From Lawsonibacter asaccharolyticus (lineage in GTDB: Bacteria; Bacillota; Clostridia; Oscillospirales; Oscillospiraceae): a DNA stretch of 64,000 nt. The stretch lies in the NCBI GenBank assembly GCA_003112755.1, contig BFBT01000001.1, forward strand, positions 3,100,001-3,164,000, in the 5' to 3' direction. Below the pieces are notes generated by a model. That model was given only the letters and a program-made list of their open reading frames with translations, had not been told where the DNA came from and ran no database searches. Position numbers and translations under genes: made by a program. This document shows positions 5,920-14,728 of this stretch, piece by piece (within the stretch, counting starts at the first letter, position 1; the number at the start of each line of letters is the position of its first letter).

Positions 5920-8586
5920 ATGAACGTCTCCAACGGCAAGTGTATCCGAGATCTCTCCCGCAAGAGCCTGCGAGCCAACCGCACCCGGAACCTGATCGCG
6001 GTGCTGGCCATCGCCCTGACCACGGTGCTCTTCACCTCCCTGTTCACCATCGCCATGTCCATCAACGACGGCATCCAGCAGAACAACTTCCGCCAGGTGG
6101 GCGGCTTCTCCCACGGCGGGTTCAAGTACCTGACAGAGGAGCAGTTTCACGAATTGAAGGACGACCCCCTCATCGACCAGTGGGGTCTGCGGCGCTTTGT
6201 GGGCATGCCCAGTGAGGTGCCCTTCAACAAAAGCCATGTGGAGGTGGGCTACTCCGATGCCAACGAGGCCCACTGGATGTACTGCGACCCGGTTGAGGGG
6301 CGCCTGCCCCAGGAGGGCACCGATGAGGCCGCCACGGACACCCATGTGCTGGAGCTGATGGGGGTCACGCCGGAGATCGGCGCCAAGTTCACGCTCACCT
6401 TTGACGTGGACGGCCATGAGACCACCCAGACTTTCACCCTGTGCGGCTGGTGGGAGTACGACGAGGCCATTGTGGCCAACCACATTCTGATCCCGGAGAG
6501 CCGGGCGGACGCCATCCTGACGGAGACCGGCGTGGTGCCCGGGCAGACCACGGACGGCATGACCGGGACCTATAACATGGATGTGATGCTGAAAAATGGG
6601 GCCCGAAATATTGCAGGCGACCTGGACCAGATCCTGGAAAACCATGGCTATCAGGCCGAGAGCTCCGCGCAGCCGGGCTATATCCATACCGGCGTCAACT
6701 GGGGCTACACCGGCGCCCAGCTGTCCGGCAGCATGGACCCCGCCACCTTCATCGCCATCTGCGCGGTGCTGCTGCTCATCATCTTCACCGGCTACCTCAT
6801 CATTTACAATGTGTTCCAGATCTCCGTCACCAACGACATCCGCTTCTATGGCCTGCTGAAGACCATCGGCACCACCCCCCGGCAGCTGCGGCGCATCATC
6901 CGGCATCAGGCCCTGGCCCTGTCCCTGGCGGGCATCCCCCTGGGGCTGGTGCTGGGCTGGCTCATCGGCGGACAGCTGACGCCGGTGATCGTCCGGCAGG
7001 TGAACGGGGTGTCCAATGTGGTGTCAATGGACCCGATCATTTTTGCGGCCTCCACCCTGTTTTCCCTGGTGACCGTTCTTCTCTCCTGCCGCAAGCCGGG
7101 AAAAATGGCCGCCCGGGTCTCCCCCATCGAGGCGGTGCGCTACACCGAGGGCGGAAACCTGAAACGCAGAGCCAAGCGCAGAGCCAAGGGCGTCTCCCTC
7201 TTCTCCATGGCCTGGGCCAACCTGGGCCGCAGCCGGGGCAAGACGGCGGTCACCGTCCTCTCTCTGTCCCTGGCGGTGGTGCTGCTCACCGTGACGGTCA
7301 CCTTCACTCAGGGCTTTGACATGGACAAGTATGTCTCCAACTTCACTGCCAGCGACTTCATCGTGGCCGACGCGGGCCAGTTTCAGACCGGCGGCGACGC
7401 CTATAACGACGAGATGGACGTGACGGAGGACGTGATCGCCGCCATCGACGCCCAGGGCGGCATCACCGGCGGCGGCTTGGTCTACGGCGATACCTCCGCT
7501 GCGCTGGAGTTCGTCACCGAGGAGTACTACCGCTCCGTCTGGAGCCGCTGGAACACCCCCGAGCAGCTGGACAGCATGGTCCACTTCAAGGACCGCAATG
7601 AGGAGGGCCTGCTGGCCGACCGGGTGCAGCTCTACGGCATGGAGCAGTTCCCCCTGGACCACCTGACGGTGCTGGAGGGAGACCTGTCCAAGCTCAGTGA
7701 ACCCGGCGGGCGGTATGTAGCCGCTGTGTACAGCGATGACGACTACGGCCGGCCCGAGATGGGCTCCCACTGGGCCCGGCTGGGGGACACCGTCACCATC
7801 CGGTATGTGGAGGAATATGAGTACTATAATCCCGACACCGGAGAGGTGTACGGCCCATGGGAGAACGTGCCCGAGGGTGCCAACTGGGTGGACCGGGCGG
7901 TGAAGTACCGGGACGTGGAGTACGAGGTGGCCGCCCTGGTGACCGTGCCCATGGCCCTGAGCTACCGCTATTACGGCGCGGATGAGTTCATCATGAACGA
8001 CCAGACCTTCATCCAGGACACGGGCACGGACAGCGTCATGTACTATGCCTTCGACACCACGGATGAGGCCAACGCCGCCATGGAGTCCTTCCTGGCGGAC
8101 TACACGGAAAATGTGAATCCCCAGTTCGACTATGAGAGCAAGTCCACTTACGCCGCGGAGTTTGAGGGGATGCGATCCATGTTCCTGCTGCTGGGCGGGG
8201 CCCTCAGCGGCATCGTGGGCCTGGTAGGGGTGCTGAACTTCTTCAACGCCATCCTCACCGGCATCATCACCAGGAAACGCGAGATGGCCGTCCTCCAGTC
8301 CATCGGCATGACCGGAAAGCAGCTGAAGACCATGCTGGTCTGTGAGGGCCTGCTGTACGCCCTGAGCTCTGTGCTCCTGTCCCTGGTCCTGGCGGTGGTC
8401 CTGGGCCCCCTGGCCTTCTCCGCCCTTCAGAGCATGTTCTGGTTCTTCACCTACCGCTTCACCCTGGCCCCCATCCTGGCGGTGGCTCCGGTGTTTGCCC
8501 TGCTGGGCGCCCTGGTCCCCCTGGCGGTGTACCGCTCCATCTCCAAACACACCGTGGTGGAGCGCCTGCGGGAGTCAGACAACTGA
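5920..8586 (+). CDS. FtsX-like ABC permease with two FtsX domains
   Basis: This is an 888-residue permease. I start it at the ATG at 5920 after GAGGGGGTGG; an earlier in-frame ATG lies inside the ATPase gene. A membrane helix at about 20-45 is followed by an extracytoplasmic domain (about 50-270), then a three-helix FtsX domain (about 280-410). A further helix (about 445-465) precedes a second, larger extracytoplasmic domain (about 475-745), and a C-terminal FtsX domain follows. The two-fold FtsX-(MacB-like periplasmic)-FtsX layout, with about eight helices in all, suggests a single chain acting as both halves of the permease. It differs from the ten-helix BceB type. The long, Tyr- and Asp-rich second outer domain is a plausible substrate sensor for the kinase. 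A strong palindromic hairpin follows the stop. Confidence 0.92.
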   Translation: MNVSNGKCIRDLSRKSLRANRTRNLIAVLAIALTTVLFTSLFTIAMSINDGIQQNNFRQVGGFSHGGFKYLTEEQFHELKDDPLIDQWGLRRFVGMPSEVPFNKSHVEVGYSDANEAHWMYCDPVEGRLPQEGTDEAATDTHVLELMGVTPEIGAKFTLTFDVDGHETTQTFTLCGWWEYDEAIVANHILIPESRADAILTETGVVPGQTTDGMTGTYNMDVMLKNGARNIAGDLDQILENHGYQAESSAQPGYIHTGVNWGYTGAQLSGSMDPATFIAICAVLLLIIFTGYLIIYNVFQISVTNDIRFYGLLKTIGTTPRQLRRIIRHQALALSLAGIPLGLVLGWLIGGQLTPVIVRQVNGVSNVVSMDPIIFAASTLFSLVTVLLSCRKPGKMAARVSPIEAVRYTEGGNLKRRAKRRAKGVSLFSMAWANLGRSRGKTAVTVLSLSLAVVLLTVTVTFTQGFDMDKYVSNFTASDFIVADAGQFQTGGDAYNDEMDVTEDVIAAIDAQGGITGGGLVYGDTSAALEFVTEEYYRSVWSRWNTPEQLDSMVHFKDRNEEGLLADRVQLYGMEQFPLDHLTVLEGDLSKLSEPGGRYVAAVYSDDDYGRPEMGSHWARLGDTVTIRYVEEYEYYNPDTGEVYGPWENVPEGANWVDRAVKYRDVEYEVAALVTVPMALSYRYYGADEFIMNDQTFIQDTGTDSVMYYAFDTTDEANAAMESFLADYTENVNPQFDYESKSTYAAEFEGMRSMFLLLGGALSGIVGLVGVLNFFNAILTGIITRKREMAVLQSIGMTGKQLKTMLVCEGLLYALSSVLLSLVLAVVLGPLAFSALQSMFWFFTYRFTLAPILAVAPVFALLGALVPLAVYRSISKHTVVERLRESDN

Positions 8587-8593
8587 CCAAACC

Positions 8594-8643
8594 ATACAAC
8601 GGGACAGCTCCTCCGCCTGTGCGGAGGAGCTGTCCCGTTGTAT
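8594..8643. terminator. Long perfect hairpin after the ABC permease
   Basis: A perfect 23-bp stem (8594-8616 with 8621-8643) with a CTGT loop between a plus-strand gene end and a minus-strand gene end. There is no T-run on either side; it probably serves both strands as terminator or mRNA end. Confidence 0.7.
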
Positions 8644-8724
8644 ATCTCTCCATAGGGCCCACCGGATGGGGAGATGACAAAAAGGAGGAGCCGGGATCGA
8701 GCGGCTCCTCCTGTCCATCAGGGC

Positions 8725-9747
8725 TCAGCCATAGAACTTATGGCCCCCGATGGTGGTGATATGTGTTTTGTTCCGGGAAGCCCAGCTGTTGGAAGCTGAG
8801 TCAAAGTAGAGCGCCCCGGCGGCCTCCTCCACCACGGCGCCGTCCATCGCCAGCTTGGCGGCGATGATGCTGCCCTCGTTGGGGGTGCGCTTGGCCAGGC
8901 TGCCGGACCCGTAGGTGGGGAACTGGTTCTTCTGGGCCAGCACTCCTTCGATGGTATTGGGGAAGATCGGGCTCTTGACCCGGTTCAGGACTACGTTGGC
9001 CACAGCGATCTTACCATCCAGGCTCTGGTTTCCGCTCTCCGCGTAGACCACGCGGGACAGCCAGAACAGGTCGTCCTGGTTATAGAAGGAGTCGCCGGAG
9101 GCGATGCCGCCGCTCCCCGTGGTGATGGAGGTGGTCCCGTCTGCCGGGTCCCAGCTCAGCTTGGCATCAAAGGCCTTGACCAGCTCCTTCAGCGGGACGA
9201 CTACCCGCCCGGCCTCCATGCGGACGCCCTCGGGGACATAGAGATAGCGGCCGTTGGCCACCAGATACTGCTGGCCCACCTTGGCCGTCAGGTCCAGAAC
9301 GGCGCTCTGGACCGCAGCGGTGCTGGAGCCCCCATCCCAGGTGATGGTCACGCTGGGGTCCAGGGTCTGAGCCATGGCGGCCAGCGCCACATAGGTGGTC
9401 CCCTGCTCCACAGTCTTTCCCGTGTCCGCGGGGACGGGCTGGCCGTTCACCAGCAGGGTGTGGTCCAGGGCCACAGCGGGCTCGGCCGTGACCGAGGTCT
9501 GGGTCCCGTCGGAATTGATCGCCTCCAAATATATCTCGTCAGCGGAGATCTCTTCTGTATCCTGCGCTTCGATACCGGTCTGGATTCCGGTCTCAAGCAC
9601 CTGCGCCGATCCGTCGGCGGAGGCGCTCTCCTCCTCGATCACAATGGCCGCGGCGGCGGAGTCCTGCTCCACACCGGCGCCCATCAGGAGGAGCAAGGCA
9701 AATGCGCACAGCAGTGTTGAAAACAGCTTGCGTTTCATTGTCTTCAC
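8725..9747 (-). CDS. SleB-like cell wall hydrolase with copper-amine-oxidase-type N-terminal domain
   Basis: This 340-residue exported protein begins with a signal peptide (KRKLFSTLLCAFALLLLMGAGV). An acidic linker follows, then a copper amine oxidase N-like domain (about 95-210: LLVNGQPVPADT...VVVPLKELVKAFDAKLSW). Such domains act as wall-binding stalks in Firmicutes. The C-terminal Hydrolase_2 domain (about 222-340) has WLSRVVYAESGNQSLDGKIAVANVVLNRV, and Glu237 is the likely catalytic residue, as in the SleB lytic transglycosylase that opens spore cortex. The stalk replaces the peptidoglycan-binding domain of Bacillus SleB, so the role may be cortex lysis in germination or vegetative wall turnover. 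A weak promoter (TTGCGC-17-TACAAT) lies upstream. Confidence 0.88.
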   Translation of the reverse strand: MKTMKRKLFSTLLCAFALLLLMGAGVEQDSAAAAIVIEEESASADGSAQVLETGIQTGIEAQDTEEISADEIYLEAINSDGTQTSVTAEPAVALDHTLLVNGQPVPADTGKTVEQGTTYVALAAMAQTLDPSVTITWDGGSSTAAVQSAVLDLTAKVGQQYLVANGRYLYVPEGVRMEAGRVVVPLKELVKAFDAKLSWDPADGTTSITTGSGGIASGDSFYNQDDLFWLSRVVYAESGNQSLDGKIAVANVVLNRVKSPIFPNTIEGVLAQKNQFPTYGSGSLAKRTPNEGSIIAAKLAMDGAVVEEAAGALYFDSASNSWASRNKTHITTIGGHKFYG

Positions 9748-9813
9748 TCCCTATTACAATTTGTGTCGAAACGGTGACACCAAAAGCAACGTTTTTGTTA
9801 CTTTTGTTACCAC

Positions 9814-9842
9814 ATTGTAACCAATTCCTCAAACAGGCGCAA
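9814..9842 (-). promoter_or_regulatory. Candidate promoter of the SleB-like gene
   Basis: TTGCGC (9842-9837), 17 bases, TACAAT (9819-9814) on the minus strand, 67 bases before the start codon. The -35 is only moderate, so a sporulation sigma factor cannot be excluded. Confidence 0.4.
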
Positions 9843-10048
9843 GGGCAAAATTGACTAGAGTTCTCTCTGAAATCTTGTGCATTTTTTCGGAATATTCCTA
9901 GTATAAGCCTTAGAATGACCGGTTAAGCCCTCTTTCCCCCTCCTTTGACGCATTTTTACATCCGCGCTCTTCTGCCTTTCTGCCCATTACTCGCTGTCTT
10001 CCTACCCGCCAGGCACGTCCATCTTTGGCCTTTTCCTCTGATAATTCC

Positions 10049-10076
10049 TTGACATCCCCTTTTTTCCGGGTACAAT
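10049..10076 (+). promoter_or_regulatory. Sigma-A promoter of the flavin oxidoreductase
   Basis: TTGACA (10049-10054), 16 bases, TACAAT (10071-10076), followed by AAAAAAGGAGG just before the ATG at 10099. Confidence 0.8.
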
Positions 10077-10098
10077 TGAGAAAAAAGGAGGCGTTCTT

Positions 10099-11145
10099 AT
10101 GGCCTATTCGCTGTTCGAGACTGCGGAGCTGGGCCCGCTCATATCCAAAAACAGGACCGTGCGTTCCGCCACCAACGAGCACCTCTCCGATCCCAGTGGA
10201 CAGATCACTCCCGCCTGGGTGGACTCCCTGGAGGCGCTGGCCCGGGGTGGAGTGGGCATCATCATCACGGGCCACCTGTCGGTGGACCGGGACCAGCGGG
10301 CAGATGAGGGGCAGGCGGTGCTGGATCAGGAGACGGACCCCGCCCTCCTCTCTCTGGCCGCCCAGCGGGTCCACCAGCACGGGGCCCTGCTCATTGCCCA
10401 GATCAGCCACAGCGGCGGGAAGGCGCGCCCCGGCGTCAACGGGCGGCCGCCCCTCTCCCCCGGCGATCTCACGCCCCAGCTGCTGGACAGGCTGGTGGAA
10501 CAGTTCCGCCATGCGGCCCGGACGGCCCAGATGGCGGGCTTTGATGGGGTCCAGGTCCACTGTGCCCACAATTATCTGCTCTCCAGCTTCCTGAACCTCC
10601 GGTGGAACCACCGGGAGGATGCCTATGGCGGCAGCCTGGAGAATCGGTTCCGGTTGATCCGCCGGGTCCTGCTGGCTGTCCGGGACGCCTGTGGTCCCCG
10701 CTTTGCCCTCCTGGTCAAGGTGGACAACGACAGCTGTGATGACCTGCCTGCCCTGCTCCGGCTCTTCCAGTCCGCCGGCGTGGACGGCATCGAGCTCAGC
10801 GGCCTGGACATGGCCCGCCGGGACGGGCAGAAGACCCCCTTCTTCCTGGACCGCCTGCTGGCTGCCTGGGAAGGCCTCACCGTACCCATCTTCCCGGTGG
10901 GAGGCGTCTTTTCCCGCGCTGCGGCAGAAAAGGTGCTGGCCGCCGGTGCCCCCTTTGTCTCCCTCTCCAGGGCGCTGATCTGTCAGCCCGACTTCGTGGA
11001 GCGGATGGAAAAAGGCCAGACAGAGAGCCCCTGCCTGGCCTGCAACCACTGCTACAATGTGTACCGCCAGCGCCCGGTGCGCTGTGTGCTCCATACCGAA
11101 GTCATCCCCCAGCTGGAGGCGGTGTTCGGCCCCTACCCCACCTGA
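10099..11145 (+). CDS. NADH:flavin oxidoreductase / old yellow enzyme family, short Fe-S form
   Basis: This 348-residue TIM-barrel FMN enzyme belongs to the 2-enoate reductase branch of the old yellow enzyme family. Visible family motifs are AQISHSGGKARP, VQVHCAHNYLLSSFLN, and NHREDAYGGSLENRFRL. Near the C-terminus CLACNHCYNVYRQRPVRC supplies the four cysteines that hold a 4Fe-4S cluster in 2,4-dienoyl-CoA reductase and its relatives. The chain stops soon after the cluster. It therefore lacks the second flavin/NAD domain of the full-length 2-enoate reductases and needs another electron donor. Electron-poor C=C bonds are the probable substrate class; the natural one is unknown. The gene stands alone behind its own sigma-A promoter. 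Confidence 0.87.
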   Translation: MAYSLFETAELGPLISKNRTVRSATNEHLSDPSGQITPAWVDSLEALARGGVGIIITGHLSVDRDQRADEGQAVLDQETDPALLSLAAQRVHQHGALLIAQISHSGGKARPGVNGRPPLSPGDLTPQLLDRLVEQFRHAARTAQMAGFDGVQVHCAHNYLLSSFLNLRWNHREDAYGGSLENRFRLIRRVLLAVRDACGPRFALLVKVDNDSCDDLPALLRLFQSAGVDGIELSGLDMARRDGQKTPFFLDRLLAAWEGLTVPIFPVGGVFSRAAAEKVLAAGAPFVSLSRALICQPDFVERMEKGQTESPCLACNHCYNVYRQRPVRCVLHTEVIPQLEAVFGPYPT

Positions 11146-11249
11146 CTTTCCCCGGGCCCGTTCCCCGGATCGGGAGCGGGCCCGCTCACACTTTTGCCCG
11201 CCGGTCCCCGCCCTTAAAAAAGAAAACAGAAAAAAATAGAAAAAAGGAC

Positions 11250-11277
11250 TTGACTCCAGCGGAAAAGCTGGTATAAT
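11250..11277 (+). promoter_or_regulatory. Promoter of tRNA-Ser
   Basis: TTGACT (11250-11255), 16 bases, TATAAT (11272-11277), 37 bases before the tRNA. Confidence 0.85.
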
Positions 11278-11314
11278 ACATTTTGCTGTCACGGTCGACC
11301 GCAGACAGCGCCAT

Positions 11315-11406
11315 GGAGAGATGGCTGAGCTGGTCGAAGGCGCACGATTGGAAATCGTGTAACGGCTAATACCCGTTCGAGGGTTCGAATCCCTCTCTCT
11401 CCGCCA
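11315..11406 (+). tRNA. tRNA-Ser (GGA)
   Basis: A class II tRNA with a long variable arm and encoded CCA (11404-11406). The acceptor stem GGAGAGA (11315-11321) pairs with TCTCTCC (11396-11402). The anticodon stem-loop is CACGATTGGAAATCGTG, giving anticodon GGA, which reads UCC/UCU. The T arm GAGGGTTCGAATCCCTC is intact. It has its own promoter and terminator. Confidence 0.97.
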
Positions 11407-11443
11407 CGCCGGAGCAAAGTCCGCTTTGCTCCGGCGATTTTTT
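11407..11443 (+). terminator. tRNA-Ser terminator
   Basis: A perfect 13-bp GC-rich stem (11407-11419 with 11424-11436), TCCG loop, then ATTTTTT. Confidence 0.93.
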
Positions 11444-11500
11444 ATCTTTCCAGGCGGGCGCTCCGCCGCCTCGCCCCACCCACTTCAGGAGGGATCTCTT

Positions 11501-12361
11501 ATGGATCTGTGCGACATCCAGCAAATCAAGGCCTTGTTGTCCCGGCACGGCTTTCACTTCTCCAAGTCCATGGGGCAGAATTTTCTGGTGGAGGACTGGG
11601 TGCCCCGGGATATTGCGGAGGCATCCGGCGCCTCCCCTTCCTGCGGTGTGCTGGAGGTGGGCCCCGGCATCGGCCCCCTCACCCAGGAGCTCTCCCGGCG
11701 GGCCGGGCGAGTGGTCTCTGTGGAGCTGGACCGGTCCCTCCTCCCCATCCTGTCAGAGACCATGGCCGGCCGGGAAAATGTGGAGATCGTTCCAGGAGAT
11801 ATCCTGAAGACTGATCTGGCTGCCCTGACAGCGGAAAAGTTCCCCGGCCTTACGCCGCTGGCCTGTGCCAATCTTCCTTATAATATTACCTCCCCCGCCA
11901 TCACCGCCCTGATCCAGGCGGGGGTCTTCGCCGCCATCACCGTCATGATTCAGCGAGAGGTGGCCCTGCGTATCTGCGCCCGGCCTGGGACACCGGATTA
12001 CGGGGCCTTCTCCGTCTTCTGCCAGTACCACACCGCCCCGGAGCTGCTCTTCGAGGTCCCCCCTTCCTGCTTTATCCCCGCACCCAAGGTGACCTCCGCC
12101 GTCCTGCGGATGACGCCCCGGCCCGCCCCGGCCGAGGTGGATGACGAGGCCCACTTCTTTCGGGTGGTCCGGGCCGCCTTCGCCCAGCGCCGAAAGACCC
12201 TGGCCAACAGCCTCACCTCCTCCCTGTCCGGCCTGTACACGAAAGAGGACATCCAGGAGGCTATCCGGATCTGCGGCCTCGCCCCGGATGTCCGCGGGGA
12301 ACGGCTTGGCATCCCGGAGTTCGCAGCCCTCTCGAAGGCCCTGCGGGCCCAGCCCCAATGA
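11501..12361 (+). CDS. rsmA: 16S rRNA (adenine1518/1519-N6) dimethyltransferase
   Basis: This 286-residue RsmA/KsgA enzyme dimethylates two adjacent adenines in helix 45 of 16S rRNA during small-subunit assembly, using S-adenosylmethionine. It has FSKSMGQNFLVE at the N-terminus, the SAM motif EVGPGIGPLTQEL, and the catalytic NLPYNI motif of N6-adenine methyltransferases. The C-terminal helical domain ends with the usual RRKTLANSL...IPEFAALSKAL. I chose the ATG at 11501 because AGGAGGG precedes it; the longer open frame to 11426 would overlap the tRNA terminator. The gene stands alone between tRNA-Ser and a convergent MFS gene. Confidence 0.95.
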   Translation: MDLCDIQQIKALLSRHGFHFSKSMGQNFLVEDWVPRDIAEASGASPSCGVLEVGPGIGPLTQELSRRAGRVVSVELDRSLLPILSETMAGRENVEIVPGDILKTDLAALTAEKFPGLTPLACANLPYNITSPAITALIQAGVFAAITVMIQREVALRICARPGTPDYGAFSVFCQYHTAPELLFEVPPSCFIPAPKVTSAVLRMTPRPAPAEVDDEAHFFRVVRAAFAQRRKTLANSLTSSLSGLYTKEDIQEAIRICGLAPDVRGERLGIPEFAALSKALRAQPQ

Positions 12362-12395
12362 GCCCCTGCGTCCTATTTCTGAAACATAGTGTGCG

Positions 12396-12443
12396 CCAAT
12401 AGAGACCGGGCCTTCCCAGACGGGAAGGCCCGGTCTCTATTGG
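12396..12443. terminator. Bidirectional hairpin between rsmA and the MFS gene
   Basis: A perfect 22-bp stem (12396-12417 with 12422-12443) with an AGAC loop lies between two convergent genes. Neither flank has a strong T-run. Confidence 0.75.
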
Positions 12444-12445
12444 GT

Positions 12446-13660
12446 TCACACCGCCCGCATCCGGTGGTCGGTGCCCACCGCAGCCGCGGCCGCGAGGATG
12501 GCGCCCCCCGCCCCTGCCATGATCCACCGCAGAGAGACCACATCGGCCAGGGGGCCAAAGATGGCCATGCCCAAAGGCAGGCACCCGGCGTACATGGTGC
12601 TGAGCAGTCCGAACACCCTGCCCTGCATGTCCGCCTCCGTGTGCTCCTGAAGCATGGTGGTGATTGCCGTCTGCACCACCGTCAGCGCTGTCCCGTACAG
12701 CGCCATCAGCCCCAGATAGGGGACAAAGTGCCGGGACAGCCCCATCCCTGCCGCCAGGACGCCAAAAGCCAGCAGGCCCGCCGTCAGGGTCCTCCCCCTG
12801 CGCCGGAAGCCGCCCCAGGTGCTCATCAGCACTCCTCCTGCTATCATCCCCGCAAAGCCGGCCAGCTCCACCGCTGTAAGATACCAATAGGTCTCCCCAA
12901 AGGTCCGCCGGACAAAGAGGCCCGCCAGATACCCCCCTGGCACGCAGAAAAAGGTGACCAGCCCGTATAGTACCAGCAGCCTCCCCGCCAGCCTGTGGGA
13001 GAAAGCACAGCTCACCCCGGCACGGATATCAGCCAGGAGGGGAGACCGCTCCCTAGTCCCTCTCTGTCCGGGCAGCGCCAGGCAGGACAGCAGACCCGTC
13101 CCCACGACCGCCGTCACCACATCGATCATCAGGGTGGTGCGCAGATCACTCACCGCGAATACCGCGCCTGCCGCCGCCGGGGCGGCGAAATTCACCAGCG
13201 ACTGCATGGCGGCATTGAGGCCGTTGTACCGCATGAGCTGGTCCTCCGGGACCAGCTGGGGAATGGCCGCGTTCACCGCCGGGGCCTGGATGCCGGCCCC
13301 CAGGGAACGGAGGAGCGACATGACCAGCAGGCCGCCCAGCAGGGCCGGGCCCGATGGGATGTGGGGAAGCGCAGGGATCATAGCCAAGGTGGCGCAGGCA
13401 ATCAGGACATCCGCTCCGATGATGAGTGCCTTTCTGTTGTACCGGTCCGCCCAAACACCGCCTAAAAAGGAGACCAGAAACTGTGGCAGATAGGAGCAGA
13501 CAGAGAAGGCGGCCACCCACCCGCCGCTGGCGGTCTCCATAGCCGCGTACCAGACCAGGGCCATCTGCACCAGGGTGGAGCCGAACAGGGTGATGCACTG
13601 GCTGGTCAGAAAGAGCAGAGCCCTTTTTCGCCATCCGGAGGGCTGTCTGTTATCTGTCAT
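12446..13660 (-). CDS. MFS transporter, MefA/EntS-like efflux type
   Basis: This 404-residue membrane protein has about twelve predicted helices. It carries the major facilitator loop 2-3 signature (GVWADRYNRKALI) and a central loop around residue 200. The opening ALLFLTSQCITLFGSTLVQMA resembles the MFS_3 group, which holds macrolide exporters (MefA), siderophore exporters and many uncharacterised efflux pumps. The stop nearly coincides with the downstream hairpin. Its start overlaps by 11 bases the end of the AraC-GNAT gene upstream, so the two are co-transcribed and translationally coupled. Regulator, acetyltransferase and efflux pump in one operon suggest a small toxin- or drug-handling unit. 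The substrate is not known. Confidence 0.9.
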   Translation of the reverse strand: MTDNRQPSGWRKRALLFLTSQCITLFGSTLVQMALVWYAAMETASGGWVAAFSVCSYLPQFLVSFLGGVWADRYNRKALIIGADVLIACATLAMIPALPHIPSGPALLGGLLVMSLLRSLGAGIQAPAVNAAIPQLVPEDQLMRYNGLNAAMQSLVNFAAPAAAGAVFAVSDLRTTLMIDVVTAVVGTGLLSCLALPGQRGTRERSPLLADIRAGVSCAFSHRLAGRLLVLYGLVTFFCVPGGYLAGLFVRRTFGETYWYLTAVELAGFAGMIAGGVLMSTWGGFRRRGRTLTAGLLAFGVLAAGMGLSRHFVPYLGLMALYGTALTVVQTAITTMLQEHTEADMQGRVFGLLSTMYAGCLPLGMAIFGPLADVVSLRWIMAGAGGAILAAAAAVGTDHRMRAV

Positions 13661-14504
13661 CCCGCCCCTCCTCTCCCCGGGGAAGGAGCACCAGGCGCTG
13701 GGTGGGGTAGCCGAACTCCGTCAACAGCTCACGCTGGGCAAAGCCCAGTTCCAGCAGCAGGGCCCGGTGCCCCGTGTCCGCCCTGTCCCGTTCCCGGTAG
13801 GTGGTGGTGCTGATCTCCTGATCGGGCAGACAGGTCTCCGTCAGTACGTCCAGAAACAGCCGCTGGAGCCCCCGCCTCCGGTACTGGGGGTGCACCCCCA
13901 GAAACTCGATGCGTCCCGGCCCCGTGGAGAAGGCCAGAGCCCCCGCCAAGGTGTCACCCTCCCCCAGGACCAGGGCGTGTCCGGCGCGAATGCTCTCCCG
14001 CAGCTGCTCCAGATACGCCCCCTCGTCCATGGCGGGATAGCCGTCGATCACCAGACGCATCAGCTCCATCCAGGCAGGGATATCTCTCTCTTCTGCCAGC
14101 CGGATCTCCTCCTTTCTGAACGCTTCCCTGCCCCTCTCCATACGGAGGGTAAAGGGCAGCTGGAGGGGATAGAAGTTCCCAGCCGCCCGGTAGGCCGCAG
14201 GAGGCGCCTTGTACATGCTCTTAAACGCCTGGGAGAAGGACTGCTGGCTCTCGTATCCGCACTGCAGAGCGATCTGGCTGATGGGCCGTCGGGAAAAAGC
14301 CAGCAGCTTGGCCGCCTCAGTGAGCCGGCGGCGCTGCACATAGTCATGAAGCGTCATTCCCACCGTCTCTGTGAACATGCGGTGCAGGTGGTATTTGGAG
14401 TAGTGGACCGCCTCCGCCACCGTCTCCAGTTCCAGCCTGCCGCCCAGGCGGCTCTCGATATACCTGATGACGGTCTGTATCCCACGGACCGCTCTGTCTT
14501 CCAT
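13650..14504 (-). CDS. AraC-family regulator fused to GNAT acetyltransferase
   Basis: This 284-residue protein joins two domains. Residues 1-107 are a double helix-turn-helix of the AraC/XylS type; AVHYSKYHLHRMFTETVG and ISQIALQCGYESQQSFSQAFK are textbook. Residues about 128-275 are a GCN5-type N-acetyltransferase fold whose acetyl-CoA loop reads VHPQYRRRGLQRLF. AraC regulators normally carry a sugar or effector domain at the N-terminus. Here the DNA-binding part comes first and an enzyme-like domain follows, which may sense a substrate or acetyl-CoA, or may modify the compound exported by the MFS pump whose gene overlaps it. Both halves look intact. The start is the ATG at 14504 after GAGGAGGGG. 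Confidence 0.88.
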   Translation of the reverse strand: MEDRAVRGIQTVIRYIESRLGGRLELETVAEAVHYSKYHLHRMFTETVGMTLHDYVQRRRLTEAAKLLAFSRRPISQIALQCGYESQQSFSQAFKSMYKAPPAAYRAAGNFYPLQLPFTLRMERGREAFRKEEIRLAEERDIPAWMELMRLVIDGYPAMDEGAYLEQLRESIRAGHALVLGEGDTLAGALAFSTGPGRIEFLGVHPQYRRRGLQRLFLDVLTETCLPDQEISTTTYRERDRADTGHRALLLELGFAQRELLTEFGYPTQRLVLLPRGEEGRDDR

Positions 14505-14648
14505 TGAAGCCCCTCCTCTCTGGATGGTATGATAACAGATTTCATGGAAAATGGCTTCCTCATTCTTGCGGTTTTAAAATTTTCCTCCAAAATGTAAGGG
14601 TGCAGCCTGACTTGTTTTGGCCCTGATGAGCTCCTGAAAAACTTGCCC

Positions 14649-14677
14649 TTGCCATTCTTCGGAAAATGGAGTATAAT
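14649..14677 (+). promoter_or_regulatory. Sigma-A promoter of pckA
   Basis: TTGCCA (14649-14654), 17 bases, TATAAT (14672-14677), 51 bases before the ATG. The 3' part of the leader holds two copies of GAAATTTT. Confidence 0.82.
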
Positions 14678-14728
14678 ATTTTCACGAAATTTTCCAAGAA
14701 ATTTTGTTGAAAATAGGAGGATTGCCCC

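Larger units (their letters stand above)
9748..10098. other. Divergent intergenic region of 351 bases
   Basis: It carries a candidate minus-strand promoter at 9842-9814 for the SleB-like gene and a plus-strand promoter at 10049-10076 for the oxidoreductase. An AT-rich stretch at 9780-9820 has the repeated unit GTTAC/GTAAC. I see no ORF or RNA gene in it. Confidence 0.6.
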
